Shown here in pieces: positions 1 to 11,242 of a DNA stretch of 64,000 nt (within the stretch, counting starts at the first letter, position 1; every line of letters begins with the position of its first letter). The notes beneath the pieces were generated by a model. That model made no database searches, had not been told where the DNA came from, and saw nothing but the letters and a program-made list of their open reading frames with translations. The position numbers and the translations under genes are program-made. This DNA is from Conchocele bisecta (Eukaryota > Mollusca > Bivalvia > Lucinida > Thyasiridae), in assembly GCA_029237695.1 (NCBI GenBank), contig CM055269.1:30042956-30106955 (forward strand). Direction: 5' to 3'.

Positions 1-905
1 TGTCTGTGTATATATATGCCAGGTGGCCATTACTGGTGATTCCAACCAGACAACTGGTTCACGTAGGTCCCTGTGCAGCCCTCTGTCTGTGTATAATATT
101 CAGCGTTTTTTTCCCCATTTTGGGAACATGACCCATACCCGTGGAATTAGGAATTTCGTGGCGTTTTCATAAAATTGGGAAAAAGATCAGTTTTTCATAT
201 AATAAGAATAGTTTTACATGTAACAAGTATCTAGCTGAACAAATGATCATGCTACAGCATGTATAAAAACAACGAGGAAATACAAAATGTAAAAAAAAAA
301 TAAAAAATAGATCCCATGTTGCCATTACTACTGATTCCAACCAGACAACTGGTTCACATAGGTCCCTGTGTATCCCTCTGTCTGTGTATATAGATCCCAT
401 GTTGCCATTCCTGCTGATTCAAACCAGACAACTGGTTCACATAGGTCCATGTTTGCCCCCCTGTCTGTATATATAGATCCAATGTTGCCATTACTACTGA
501 TTCAAACCAGACAACTGGTTCACGTAGGTCCCGGTGTAGTCTACCATATCTAACATGCTTTGATTTTACAATTATTTCTTGTTCATCATCTAAATTGCTT
601 GGGCCCTAAATGATACTCCTTTTGTGTTGATGGGCCGTAAGCACCATTCATTCCATTCCCAGTGTAGTCCCCTGTCTGTGTATATGGATCCCATGTTGCC
701 ATTACTACTGATTCCAACCGGACAACTGGTTCACGTAGGTCCCTGTGTAGCCCCCTGTCTGTGTGTATAGATCCCATGCGATTACTGGGTACGGATTCCA
801 ACGACACTGGTTCACTAGGTCCCGGTTGTAGTCACCTGTCTGTGTACTAGTATTATATGCCAGGGGGCCCTTACTGGTAATTCCAACCGGACAACCGGTT
901 CACGT
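1..905. repeat. 83-bp tandem repeat array
   Basis: A unit of about 83 bp recurs with the order GATCCCATGTTGCCATTAC, ACTGATTCCAACC, GACAACTGGTTCAC, GTAGGTCCCTGTG, CCCTGTCTGTGTATA. Clear starts lie near 311, 392, 476, 687 and 770, with decayed pieces at 1-100 and 850-900. The stretches at 120-300 and 555-660 are unrelated and AT-rich. Short reading frames inside the array arise only from the repeat. It abuts the Gypsy gag/pol remnant. Confidence 0.85.
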
Positions 906-924
906 ATTTACAGATTCAGACGAC

Positions 925-1608
925 ATGATCCGTGACAGGATTGTGTTTGCGACGAACTCGTCAAAAGTTTGTGAAAGACTCGTCAACGAGGGTGCAGACC
1001 TAACATTGGACAAGGCAGTCCAAATGTTCCAAGGGAACAATCCGACGACATCATCGTGCGGGAATTGCGGATACAAACACTCTAAAGCGGAAACGTGCAG
1101 AGCCAAGGGCAAACAGTGTGATTACTGTCACAAATGGAATCATTTTGCTTCTATGTGCTGTAAAAAGAAGCATGATAAATCTAGGAAATCCGTCAATGTT
1201 GTCAATTGTGCACCAAATATTGATTCTGAACTGAAGATGGAATATCAAATTTCTTTGTTGATAGTGTTGATACGAAATCAGTAAGAAATGGTCATGCATA
1301 CGTGGATCTCGAGGTAGGCCCTAAATTATCTAATGTCACATTCAAAATTGACACAGGTTCACAAGTAAACATTTTGCCTGAACGCATATATACCATAAAT
1401 TAGGCATCAAACATGTTTTACAGAAACCACCAGGTCCACTCTTCGCTTACAATGGTGGCATACTTCAAAGCATCGGATTTTGTAATTTGCCATGCAGACG
1501 TGATAACAATGACATAACAATCGATTTCCATGTAATTCACATCGCCGATATTGGCTCTCAATACATGTCTTGATCTTAACCTTGTCAAACTGATATACTC
1601 TGTAGAGG
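925..1608 (+). pseudogene. Gypsy-type gag zinc knuckle and protease remnant
   Basis: The reading frame 925-1284 encodes two closely spaced CCHC-like knuckles (CGNCGYKHSKAETC and CDYCHKWNHFASMC), typical of the nucleocapsid end of Ty3/Gypsy polyproteins. It then stops. About 60 bases on, another frame encodes an aspartic protease core with the active-site motif FKIDTGSQVNILP, then a broken frame with LFAYNGGILQSIG. The sequence runs into the RNase-like linker (SVEAT) exactly where the nested LTR element begins. Stops and shifts show it is dead. The continuation is at 5150-6177. An upstream gag is not recognisable, so the element is 5'-truncated. Confidence 0.85.
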
Positions 1609-1612
1609 CTAC

Positions 1613-2474
1613 TGTTATAGTGTACCAATTTGATGGACTGAATGGCAAACAGTACAAACCCTGATTGAACCATGCAGATGCTTTGTCCAAGCTGGAACTA
1701 GACTGGTTGCTCCTTTGTTCATATGGAATCAGGTCATGACCTCTGAGTAACATGTCTACAGAAACCAGACCTCTTTTAATGGGCGTTGTGCCCCGGTCAA
1801 ATAGCTTGGGGTCACACAAAATGAATGCAGCATAGCTGTGGGGAAATTCTTAATTAAGTTGTCTGCAATTGTTATTGTGCAATTCATATAATCCCGTAAT
1901 AACTCTTTTGAGACTGTACCTTGATGACTAGTATTTGAGCTACACTGAGTCAAAAGATAATACTATAACATGTAGTTGTTTACAGTCATTTGCACATTTA
2001 TTTAACAGTTAGTTCCAGATATGATCAGAAGACAGGTCCCGATGCTAAATTGACTTTGATATTCGTATTAAAAGCCAATTTAGACATATTCTGATTTCAT
2101 TTCGTCATTGATATATTTGCTGGGTGTATGTAGATGAATGGATGAATTGTGCATGTAAAATATCTAAGGTTTGCATTCAATGAGTAATTAATTATAGCAA
2201 TTTGAACTGTGTTGAACAAACACAGTTCTCAGGAAAAGTTTGCATTGTGTGCATTTCATGCCGAGTGGTCAGGTGCTTTCTATAAGGTCCGCGTTGCCAA
2301 GTATAAAGGCCATTGTTTGGGTTGCCAGGGAGCTCTTGGGAATATTACAGTATAGAATCAACATGTGTCTTTGTCTTTTCATCTTTCGATCAAATTGAGC
2401 CGTAATTCCCAAATTCAAAAATTAACAGTAACATCTTAGAAATTAATAAAATACAACCACCACTCACTATAACA
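1613..2474 (+). repeat. 5' LTR of nested element
   Basis: An 862-bp direct repeat, TG..CA, with ends TGTTATAGTG and CACTATAACA. It matches 4298-5145 along its length with scattered small indels. Short reading frames inside it also recur in the other LTR and are not genes. Confidence 0.93.
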
Positions 2475-4297
2475 GTTTGGTGGAGAGTCTTTAGATTCTC
2501 GGTCATGTTAATTTGGACTTAAGTGAACAAAATTATAAGTAACGGTTAATCTATTATTTCGATGGAAAGTGGAACAAATTGAGGAACTTTGCACGCATGG
2601 ATTTTTCGACACACATACAGTGTAATTTTAATAACATTTTGAAGATGGAGAAGAAATGTGTAGCCATCAACTTGGCTTACGTTTTGCCTACAATATTAAT
2701 GGCATTGTGTTGGACAGAATGTATACAATCTACAGGATTTCACCATTTGAATCAGTGTTTGCTACACAATATTTCAAGAAGAATTGATGTACCAACAGAC
2801 TCGCAAAACACGACGGACTCAGTTACCTACGAAGCCAGAATGTGTGACGGGGCCTACCCGCACATTCTGGAAGGAACACTACGAATCTCGGACCGGGGTG
2901 TGCGAGGGACACGTTCCGCACATCCTACACGCCAACAATAGAACCATCGACGGCAGAATGAAGAAGAATTGACAATAGCACAAATACATTTTTGGAATTT
3001 TATTGACAGTTTTGTAGTTTCATGTTGCGATTTCATTCATGTACATTCACATTTCATATTGTGTGGCATTTGATCTTTAGCGCATCTTTCTTCTTTCTTT
3101 TCTCATACTTTTTCTTCCGAAAATCCCATTACTATGGTCATGGAAGTGATGTTTGAGGTCAATTCGTGAATCTGCAACTTTAATATGTCTTTTAGTTCAA
3201 ATATTCCAAAAAAAAAATGGACCGGTAATAATTAGTTCCAGTGCGTATCTGCCATAATAATGGAATTATAACTTACAGTGACATACATGTATCAATTAAT
3301 TACGTTTCCAATTACAACGGATTACATGTATTAATTCCGAAAGAAGATTTTGTTAAACGAAACGGTATTGCATATCATGGACGTTCGGTGTTACATAATT
3401 CATAGTGCAACATACTGCCTATAATTGGATAACTGTACACCTTACACATGTGCTCAATACCTGAACCTGTAACTTTAATATGTCTTTTAATTTAAATATT
3501 CCATAAATGGACCCCAGTAATAATTAATTCCTGTGCATATCTGCCATATAAATAATGGAATTATGACTTACCAGTGACATACATGTATCAATTATTACAT
3601 TTCCAATTACAACGGATTACATGTATTACGATTGATGATTTACTAATTAACCTGATTTTGATAAAGGAAACGAAACAGTATTGCATATCATGGACGTTTG
3701 GTGTTACATATTCATAGTGCAACATATTGCCTATAATTGAATAACTGTACACCTTACACATGTGCTCAATACCTGAATCTGCAACTTTAACATGTCGTTT
3801 GAATTTAAAAATTTCCCAACTTAAAATGGATTAACAGTTTTGATTACGAATGAACTGCGCTGAATCAAGACTGGATGGAATGTAATATGGACAGATACCA
3901 TGTTTATTCTAATGTGAACCCCCCTTCTATGCTTTTTGTTTAATTGAGTTTTTTTTACCATATCAAACACCACTTTTGCATAACAAGTGTAATAAATGTT
4001 TTTAAGGTTACATAATTTTAATTTGCAAATGTTGCATAGATGAGGGTGTTTATTAGATGAAGTACGGTATATGTATTTCATGTCTTACTGCATGCATTAG
4101 TTGATGTTTTTTTCCTGGCACCCAGACATATAATTTGAAAATTAAGCCATTATAGGATGTAAGGTGTGTTGGAATGCGATATTTCTTGTGTTACATATTC
4201 ATACTTATTACTTGTACCGTTACATGTAATATTTGGTTCACATGGTTGTTTATCCATATTTCATTTGGGGACCAAATGTTTCAAACCAGGAGGGTAT
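2475..4297 (+). other. Interior of nested LTR element (no pol genes)
   Basis: The PBS-like TTTGGTGGAGAGTC follows the 5' LTR. A 120-codon frame at 2579-2941 has no recognisable domain and may be a gag relic or chance. About 3158-3790 holds a roughly 305-bp tandem duplication (CTGCAACTTTAATATGTCTT starts both copies, with a third partial start at 3776). A polypurine tract abuts the 3' LTR. No protease, RT or integrase motif was seen on either strand. Confidence 0.75.
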
Positions 4298-5145
4298 TGT
4301 TATAGTGTACCAATTTGATGGACTGAATGGCAAACAGTACAAACCCTGATTGAACCATGCAGATGCTTTGTCCAAGCTGGAACTAGACTGGTTGCTCCTT
4401 TGTTCATATGGAATCAGGTCATGACCTCTGAGTAACATGTCTACAGAAACCAGACCTCTTTTAATGGGCGTTGTGCCCCGGTCAAATAGCTTGGGGTCAC
4501 ACAAAATGAATGCAGCATAGCTGTGGAAATTCTTAATTGTTGTCTGCAATTGTTATTGTGCAATTCATATAATCACGTAATAACTCTTTTGAGACTGTAC
4601 CTTGATGACTAGTATTTGAGCTACACTGAGTCAAAAGATAATACTATAACATGTAGTTGTTTACAGTCATTTGCATATTACAGTTAGTTCCAGATATGAT
4701 TCAGAAGACAGTCCGATGTCTAAAATTGACTTTGATATTCGTATTAAAAGCCAATTTAGACATAGTTCTGATTTCATTTCGTCATTGATATTTGCTGGGT
4801 GTATGTAGATGAATGGATGAATTGTGCATGTAAAATATCTAAGGTTTGCATTCAATGAGTAATTAATTATAGCAATTTGAACTGTGTTGAACAAACACAG
4901 TTCTCAGGAAAAGTTTGCATTGTGTGCATTTCATGCCGAGTGGTCAGGTGCTTTCTATAAGGTCCGCGTTGCCAAGTATAAAGGCCATTGTTTTGGGTTG
5001 CCAGGGAGCTCTTGGGAATATTACAGTATAGAATCAACATGTGTCTTTGTCTTTTCATCTTTCGATCAAATTGAGCCTAATTCCCCAAGTCTAAAATAAG
5101 TAAAAGTAAATTAATAAATAGCATTAAACAACGCTCGTTGTAACA
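4298..5145 (+). repeat. 3' LTR of nested element
   Basis: An 848-bp direct copy of 1613-2474. It begins TGTTATAGTG and ends GTTGTAACA, and is followed by the CTAC target duplication and resumption of the Gypsy pol reading. Confidence 0.93.
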
Positions 5146-5149
5146 CTAC

Positions 5150-6177
5150 ACATACGGATGACAAACCCCTTGACAAGAAAACTGTCTTATCTGAGTACAA
5201 CGACGTATTCAAAGGTATAGGCACGTTTTCTGGCCAGTTCACCATTCAAATTGATCCTAGCGCCAAGCCAGTGGTCCATCCACTGAGGCGTGTCCCCGTC
5301 GCACTACGTGATCGACTCAAGCAAGAGCTTGACCGTATGCAAGAACAATCCATTATTACCAAGGTCACAGAGCCTACTGACTGGGTAAATAAATTCAATG
5401 GTTATTGTTGAAAAACCACAAACAGGCAAACTTCGCATATGCCTTGATCCCCATGATCTTAACAAAGCAATTCTCAGACTGCATTATCCTATGCGAAGTT
5501 TCGAGGATATACTGCCTGAACTTGCCGGTTCACAGTACAATACAAAGCTTGACACACGGTCAGCTTACTGGACATGCAAGCTATCGGACGAAAGCTCGTT
5601 CCTCGCAACATTTAATTCTCCTTACGGCCGGTACCGCTATTTACGGCTACCATACAGTCTGAAATCATCCCAAGATGTGTTCCAACGGAAATTAGATGAG
5701 TGCCTTGAGGGTCTAAAACGGCGTTGTGTCCATAGTTGATGACGTCATTGTACATGCTCGTACACGTCATGAACATGACCAGAATTTGCATGAAGTTTTG
5801 CGTCGCATGTCTGAGAGTGGTATCAAATTGAATGAGACAAATTAGATGTAGGAGTCAGTGATGTCCAGTACTTTGGACATCTCCTGACCTCAGATGGTCT
5901 CAAACCTGACTCTGCAAAAAGTGTCTGCTATCAGAGACATACCACCCGCCGTGCAACAGTCTTGGGCATGATAAATTATTTGTCCAAATTTGCCCCAAAC
6001 TTGGCAGAAATCACCAGCCCTATGCGCAAGCTGCTTGTCAAGGACGTGATTTTCTCCTGGGACAAACCCCAAGACAGCTTTCCGAAAGGTCAAAGACCTC
6101 ATTACTCAGAGTCCAGTCTTATCTTACTATGACAGTAAGAAGCCACTCACATTGCAGACAGATCCCAGCAAACACAC
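5150..6177 (+). pseudogene. Gypsy-type reverse transcriptase / RNase H remnant
   Basis: This continues the pol interrupted at 1612. The first codons (HTDDKPLDKK) follow directly on SVEAT across the nested insertion. Visible motifs are VLSEYNDVFKGIG, PLRRVP, the RT block CLDPHDLNKAI, LDTRSAYW (normally LDARSGYW) and the catalytic IVDDVIVHA, then GHLLTSDGLKPD, LGMINYLSKFAPNLAEI and the start of RNase H (LQTDPSK). At least four frame changes or stops interrupt it (near 5400, 5738, 5845 and 5930). No integrase or LTR of this older element is seen. The pol ends abruptly at the ACGTC array. RT identity is secure from the motifs. Confidence 0.9.
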
Positions 6178-6425
6178 GACGTCGGTACAACGTTGTATAT
6201 ATGTTGTATCTAGGTCGCGACGTTGGCTACTCAAATCCAACGTCAATCCGACGTCGAAACCCCGACGTTGAAACGACGTCGTAAATACGACGTCCGTACG
6301 ACATTGTTTACTAGTCATAGTTCGTCGCGACACAAATACAACGTCGGGTTGATGTCAGAAGTACGACCTCGGAACAACGTCCGTTTGCGATGTCGAATAA
6401 ACGTCTGGTACCGGTCGTGATTGGT
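6178..6425. repeat. ACGTC/ACGTT-rich quasi-palindromic array
   Basis: Dense short units around AACGTCG, ACGACGT and CAACGTT repeat at irregular spacing, and many are self-complementary. The array begins straight after CCCAGCAAACAC in the RNase H remnant. A sister array lies at 42401-42740. The overlapping reading frame (6223-6420) is repeat-derived. 6430-7020 holds no recognisable gene or repeat. Confidence 0.75.
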
Positions 6426-7025
6426 ACCTGCTAAAAGGCGACTCATTGTCAGTAGATCTATTTATCTATGTCAACATATAGATACGCCATGAATGAACGA
6501 GCTGCAGACCTGGATTTCATACCAACATAATTTAGTGTAAACTTTAGTAGGCTGGTTCCATGTTTATGCCATGTAAAGTAATAATTGTATATCATAGACG
6601 ATTACTTATGCATGTTATGTTGGGCTTGGCGTACATACATAGTAGTCCACTGCAGTCTGGTGCAAATTATCTCCTGTGATCGCAGGAGATTTATTAGCGT
6701 GCATGTCAGATGTCATAGGAACTGGTTCCCCGCGCCAATGCATACCGGTGAGGAAGACGCCGGTATCCAGCCAAATGACTCATTCAAATCATTCGGAACC
6801 ATCTCGGAGCTTTTCGCCAAAGGTTATATTTAATTATTATTGCGCCATTTCTCTTTATCTTCGAAGCGAAATCGAGCGGTTTCAATATTAGACAAAGGAT
6901 CTAGATTATCATCGATTATCATGTAAGTATATTGTTGTATGCGCGTCTCCTAATACGTTTTCACTAACATTTGTAATTCAAATATGCATGACACGTTTAT
7001 ATAATCTGCATGGCATGAATTATCA

Positions 7026-8055
7026 GGTTCCGGGGTCATCTACGTACCCAGTCCATGTCGTACCCAGTCCATGTCGTACCCGGTTTGGTCATCTCGTAAC
7101 CCATAGGTACGAAAAAATAAGTAATCTCGTATCCAGTCCAAATAACATATATAAAAGAAATTGCTTTTTATGCATATTTAGACTTGAAATTTGATCTTAA
7201 CCCATTGCATTCTGAGGATACACTATTAGTAAGAAGAAAATTTTGAATAATTTTCATATTTATGCTTTTATGTATATGTTGTGACCACCATTTGAACCGT
7301 CTCGTCGAGACGGTTCAAATGAGTGGTCACAACATATACTTTAGATGGAAAATAAAAAAATTATATTAAAAAAAGTTTGAATTTTACATACTCCTCCTAA
7401 AAGCGTATTCCAAATGCAATGGGTTAATGCCATTGTTATATAATAATTGAATAGTAGGCCTACGTCGATTGGTTTTGGCCAAAAGTTGATGTATATATTA
7501 TACGTATTAAAGGGGTCATCTCGTACCCAGTCCAAACTTTGTGATCCCGGGAACACTTAAAAGAAAACCTATAAGTGCCATTTGCTTGTGTCGAATTGCT
7601 CGTAAATTCCAACATATATTCACTGTTTTCATGGTAAAATAATTGCTGAAAATAGTTCAAATATGTGCAGCAGATGACACTTATTTAATTTGAGTATTTC
7701 TGTCTTAAAACTATTAAAATATGTGGTGCAATTTCATTGGAATGGCATCGTTACGATACGTGGCTATTATTTTCACCTCTAGAACCAATTCACACCCTTA
7801 AATATAAGCTTCGTTCATATTAAATAATATATGCATTGTTTTAAATAATAATTAATAATAAAACAGTACCTGGAATGAAATAAAATTAAAGAAAAATAAA
7901 TAAAAACATATACAAAATTACTATGGGTGCGAGATGGTAGGGTATGGGTACGAGATGACCAAGATGTGGGTACGAGATGACCAAACCGGGTACGACATGG
8001 ACTGGGTACAACATGGACTGGGTACGACATGGACTGGGTACGAGTTGACCAGCTA
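7026..8055. mobile_element. Foldback element with inverted GTACCCAGTCCATGTC arrays
   Basis: The left arm (7026-7140) carries units CGTACCCAGTCCATGT, CGTACCCGGTTTGGTCATCT and a decayed CGTATCCAGTCC. The right arm (7925-8055) carries the same units inverted (GGGTACGAGATGACC, GGTACGACATGGACTG, repeated three to four times). One extra unit lies at 7510. The middle includes a piggyBac-type MITE at 7201-7423 and AT-rich sequence without genes. The arrangement is that of a foldback element with repeated subterminal motifs. Confidence 0.7.
7201..7423. mobile_element. TTAA-flanked piggyBac-type MITE (223 bp)
   Basis: TTAA flanks at 7197-7200 and 7424-7427. The ends are CCCATTGCATTCTGAGGATAC and its approximate reverse complement GTATTCCAAATGCAATGGG. 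The centre is a near-perfect hairpin (about 7275-7337) with stem TGTTGTGACCAC and GACGGTTCAAAT. The size, TTAA target and central hairpin match the copy at 56463-56686. A decayed hairpin of the same kind is at about 8570-8635. Confidence 0.85.
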
Positions 8056-8883
8056 CCAATGATCACAGGCCTTGTAATTCATAACAAAGTTCTGTCTATT
8101 TTCGTCATTTTTATCATATTTATTATCACTAAAACAAGTTTTGGCATCACATAAGAATCGTCTCGACTGGAGACTCTTATGTTCTGCCAACGTATGATTT
8201 AGTTCAGATCTATTTAAAATTAATATTTATACCACGCAATCTTTTCAGTGACATAGCATGATAGCTATTTATAGATGGTTCCGAGTCAAAATGTAACCAA
8301 GTCAAAACGTACACAGAATAGAAAGTCAAATCTTTATATCGTCAATGTCCCAAACTGAAACTCCATTATGCTTAACCTACCATAGGAAAATTGTGAATTA
8401 CAAATTATTTAGATGTCCCATTATGTTTTATTCTGATGCAAACACAATTGAATTTAAAGATATTTTTTGAAATGTATTACATGTTTTTGATTAAAGCTGA
8501 TTAAAGAGTGATTTGAACATTTGTGGGGGAAAAAAAAATCATTTTTTTTTTCATTTCTTCTCAAAAGGATATATTGTTACTACTCATTTTGAACTGTCTC
8601 GACTTGAGGGTTCTAGTGAGTTGGTAACAACATACTGGGAAACAAAGAAAATAAATTATAAAATTTCCAACAAAAATGATCCTTGGGGGTTGGTCGTCTG
8701 CTGTTCATTTTTATTTTCAATAATTCGGAGCAAAACCTTTTTTTTTTTTCATGCGCTGCCAAAACATGTTTATTACAATATAACTGGCGAAAGTTAATTA
8801 TTTGTTTTATATATGGAAATCTTCCTGGGAATCCACAAGCAGTGATAATATTGATGAAATTTTAAATCGCAGCAAAGTGTTTA

Positions 8884-8920
<37 letters not shown>

Positions 8921-9200
8921 TATATATGTAGGTCACATATTTTAACGTAGTTTGTAATACATGTATAATGTGTTTATTAATGGTCATCGCAGTTTCAAAG
9001 AGATTAAGCGTGAAATTTTCACAAACCTCTGTCACAGCAGTCATGGTCAAAGTGTACACAAACGTGGTCAAAACGTACACAGAATAAGTATAAGTAAACA
9101 GTATAAGATTTAGCAATTGAAATATTGAAAAAGAAGTTTGTTTATTGGTATATAGAAGCGTGATTAATTGAGTTTGACTAAGATTTAGCAATTGCAACAT
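8056..9200. other. Repeat relics and (TA)n, no gene
   Basis: This stretch holds two decayed MITE centres (about 8120-8190 with GAATCGTCTCGACTGGAGACTC, and about 8570-8635), a (TA)n run at 8890-8920, and a direct repeat of AAGTCAAAACGTACACAGAAT near 8305 and 9065. The long minus-strand reading frame 8886-9482 runs through the (TA)n and a hairpin and has no recognisable domain. Confidence 0.6.
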
Positions 9201-9202
9201 TG

Positions 9203-9325
9203 CCCAAACATCTACCGTTGCTGTGAAAAATAATAAACAAATCAAGTGTACGGTATCACTGGAACTTCCGTCAACTCCGATACGGTAACTGATTTTCCAC
9301 AGCAACCGTAGATGTTTGGGCAAAT
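9203..9325. mobile_element. Small hairpin MITE
   Basis: Arms GCCCAAACATCTACCGTTGC (about 9206) and its inverse GCAACCGTAGATGTTTGGGC (about 9303) enclose some 75 bp. No coding content. Confidence 0.65.
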
Positions 9326-9486
9326 GTAAGAATACCACCAAACGCAGATTAACAATACGCGTTTGGTGCTCCATATGACATCGTAATCCGTTATATAATA
9401 AGGAAAATATAAAAGAATACAAATTCGAAGCGGAGGCGATTTTTCTTGTTGTTGTTATAGTCGTGACCACGTGATTACACACCTTG

Positions 9487-9745
9487 GTTATGCTCCATTA
9501 AGAAGTAATAACCTTTAATATAGCTAATCCTATTACTTTGGAGCAGAGCTAAGTGACTCTGGTGCGGTATGGACCTGGCACCAGGTCAGGATATTCTAAT
9601 TTCAGGACTGAATATATAGTTATGTAAATATTGAGTTCTGATATTGGGAATTTCCCTCATTGTAGACAGGTTGAATACGGGTAAATACATCCCATTGGCC
9701 CGGGCCTTAAAATGACCTTAGCTGTTGATAGGCATTATTAAAAAA
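9487..9745 (+). repeat. SINE-like repeat, 5'-truncated copy
   Basis: Matches copies at 37896-38280, 42001-42397 and (inverted) 19101-19522. The shared core contains CTCCATTAAGAAGTAATAA, GACCTGGCACCAGGTCAGGA, TTTCAGGACTGAATAT and GGCCCGGGCCTTAAAATGACC. This copy lacks the 5' part and ends near a degraded tail. Confidence 0.75.
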
Positions 9746-9764
9746 CCATTCATCATCATCCCCA

Positions 9765-10480
9765 CTGTGATAGTGGAGGGGGCATTTAGTGTTACCCTTG
9801 TCCTGTCCCTCACAAAACTTTGATGTCTTTAATTTCTATTTCCTTTCGCAGATTTGCTTCATATTTCATACACACATTGCTCTAATGGTCCTCCATCGCC
9901 CTGTGATAAATACACATTGGTACCGCCCCCAATAATCCCAGGGTCAAGGTCACATACTTAGGGTGTCAAAAACTTTGACGCTCAGGTAAACGACTTATAA
10001 TTTCTGTTTCCTTGCAAATATTTGCATCATATTTCATACACGCATTGCTCTCATGGTCCTCAATCGCCCTGTGATAATTCCACGTGCATACAGCCCCAAT
10101 AAGCCCAGGGTGAAGGTCACATACTTTAGTGTGTCAAAAACTTTAACGCTCAGGTAAATGTCTTATAATAGCTGTTTCCTCGCATGGGCATTACTCTAAT
10201 GGTCCTCTACCGCCCTGTAGAAATCCACGTTTTCATAAACTTAACCAAGGGGTAAATTTGTTGTAATTTCTGTTTCCTTTCACCAAGCGTCTTCATATTT
10301 CACACATGCCTTTATCTAATGATTCTTTATCATGCTGCGCCGAATCCCTCCCCCACCCCACAAATCATATCTCAAAGTCAAACACTTAGAGCATTTATAA
10401 ACTTAATGTTTCATTTCATGCCGCTTTCTTTTATATTTTCTTACCTGCCTTGATCTTATCATGCTGTGACAATGCCACGA
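9765..10480 (+). repeat. About 166-bp tandem repeat family (copy 1)
   Basis: Units of about 165-185 bp contain AATTTCTGTTTCCTT, TTTCATACACACATTGCTC, GGTCCTC..CGCCCTGTGA and CCCAGGGTCAAGGTCACA. At least three units are seen, increasingly decayed to the right. The same family recurs at 31575-31910, 32648-32890 and 36558-37507, and a possible terminal relic lies near 48940. Confidence 0.8.
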
Positions 10481-10490
10481 GTCTCTGGGG

Positions 10491-10793
10491 CCTATTTCAT
10501 CAACATTGCAAAGTATACTTTACTAGCAAAGTATACTTTGAGGGAGTAATCATTTATTTTTCCTGAAATGCATTATTTCACATAGAACTAACAAATGCAT
10601 ATATTTCATGATTAAAAGTATGCAGAATTATTATACTGAATTTATTACATTATCACAGCCAAAATGGCTGTGATAATGTAATAAATTCAGTATAATAAAA
10701 ATTAATAAATTTATCATAAAATTGAAAATTTCTCCCTCAAAGTATACTTTGCTACTAAAGTATACTTTGCAATGTTGATGAAATAGGCTACAG
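10491..10793. mobile_element. Palindromic MITE family A, copy 1
   Basis: Nearly the whole element is an inverted repeat. The outer arm is CTATTTCATCAACATTGC with two AAAGTATACTTT units, then the GAGGGAG arms. The centre is a long perfect hairpin at about 10629-10705 with stem AATTTATTACATTATCACAG. Copy 2 is at 54540-54795. Confidence 0.85.
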
Positions 10794-10892
10794 GTCTCCG
10801 CTAATCTCAAGGTCAAGCACCACCAAGCGCTTTGTTTACTTCTGACAACTGTTGTTAGCTGGATATCATGGTTGTAACTTGTCTGCAAGGAT

Positions 10893-11040
10893 CCTAACAG
10901 AGCTCCAGCTAAGGTGCGTAATTTAGGGGGAATTTTGTTATTTCTTCGCCAAAAATGTCAAGTTGGCAGTGCTTTAGAATTGTCTCATTAGAAAATACAC
11001 TGACAATTAAGTCAATTGCTCACCTTAACTGGAGCAGTGT
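10893..11040. mobile_element. MITE family B, copy 1
   Basis: Inverted ends AGAGCTCCAGCTAAGGTGCG and the inverse CTCACCTTAACTGGAGC. The inner words AAAATGTCAAGTTGGCAGTG and GCTTTAGAATTGTCTCATTA are shared with copies at 14372-14566 and 29152-29290. Confidence 0.75.
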
Positions 11041-11242
11041 ACTAAGTTATCTAATACAGAAGACTTATCTCGTCATTGATCAGTATTTACCAGACAAGTT
11101 ATACATGTATCTAGTGACTGGGGATGCATATCTGACTAGTACATGTACATACGTACGGTGTGCAAGCCCATGGAGACAGTGCGGTCGTTAAAGTTTAAAC
11201 ATAAGCATTAGTCAGTCAGTCGTCACCAGTAGGGAGAGTTAA

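Larger units (their letters stand above)
1613..5145 (+). mobile_element. Nested non-autonomous LTR retrotransposon
   Basis: Two direct repeats of about 850-860 bp bound a 1.8-kb interior. Each begins TGTTATAGTG. The first ends CACTATAACA and the second GTTGTAACA, so the TG..CA LTR ends form a short inverted repeat. The 4-bp target duplication CTAC lies at 1609-1612 and 5146-5149. The interior starts with a TGG-containing possible primer-binding site (about 2478) and ends with a purine-rich AGGAGGG tract (about 4288-4294) just before the 3' LTR. No pol domains are found inside, so any copying would need enzymes from elsewhere. Orientation is plus, from the PBS and PPT order. It sits inside the older Gypsy pol. 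Confidence 0.92.

Noticed and set aside
2579..2941. Secreted or membrane protein in the LTR element interior
   Set aside because: The hydrophobic stretch alone is weak evidence; no homologous domain recognised.
8886..9482. 198-codon minus-strand reading frame
   Set aside because: Runs through a (TA)n tract, a hairpin MITE and SINE sequence; no domain, no splice context.
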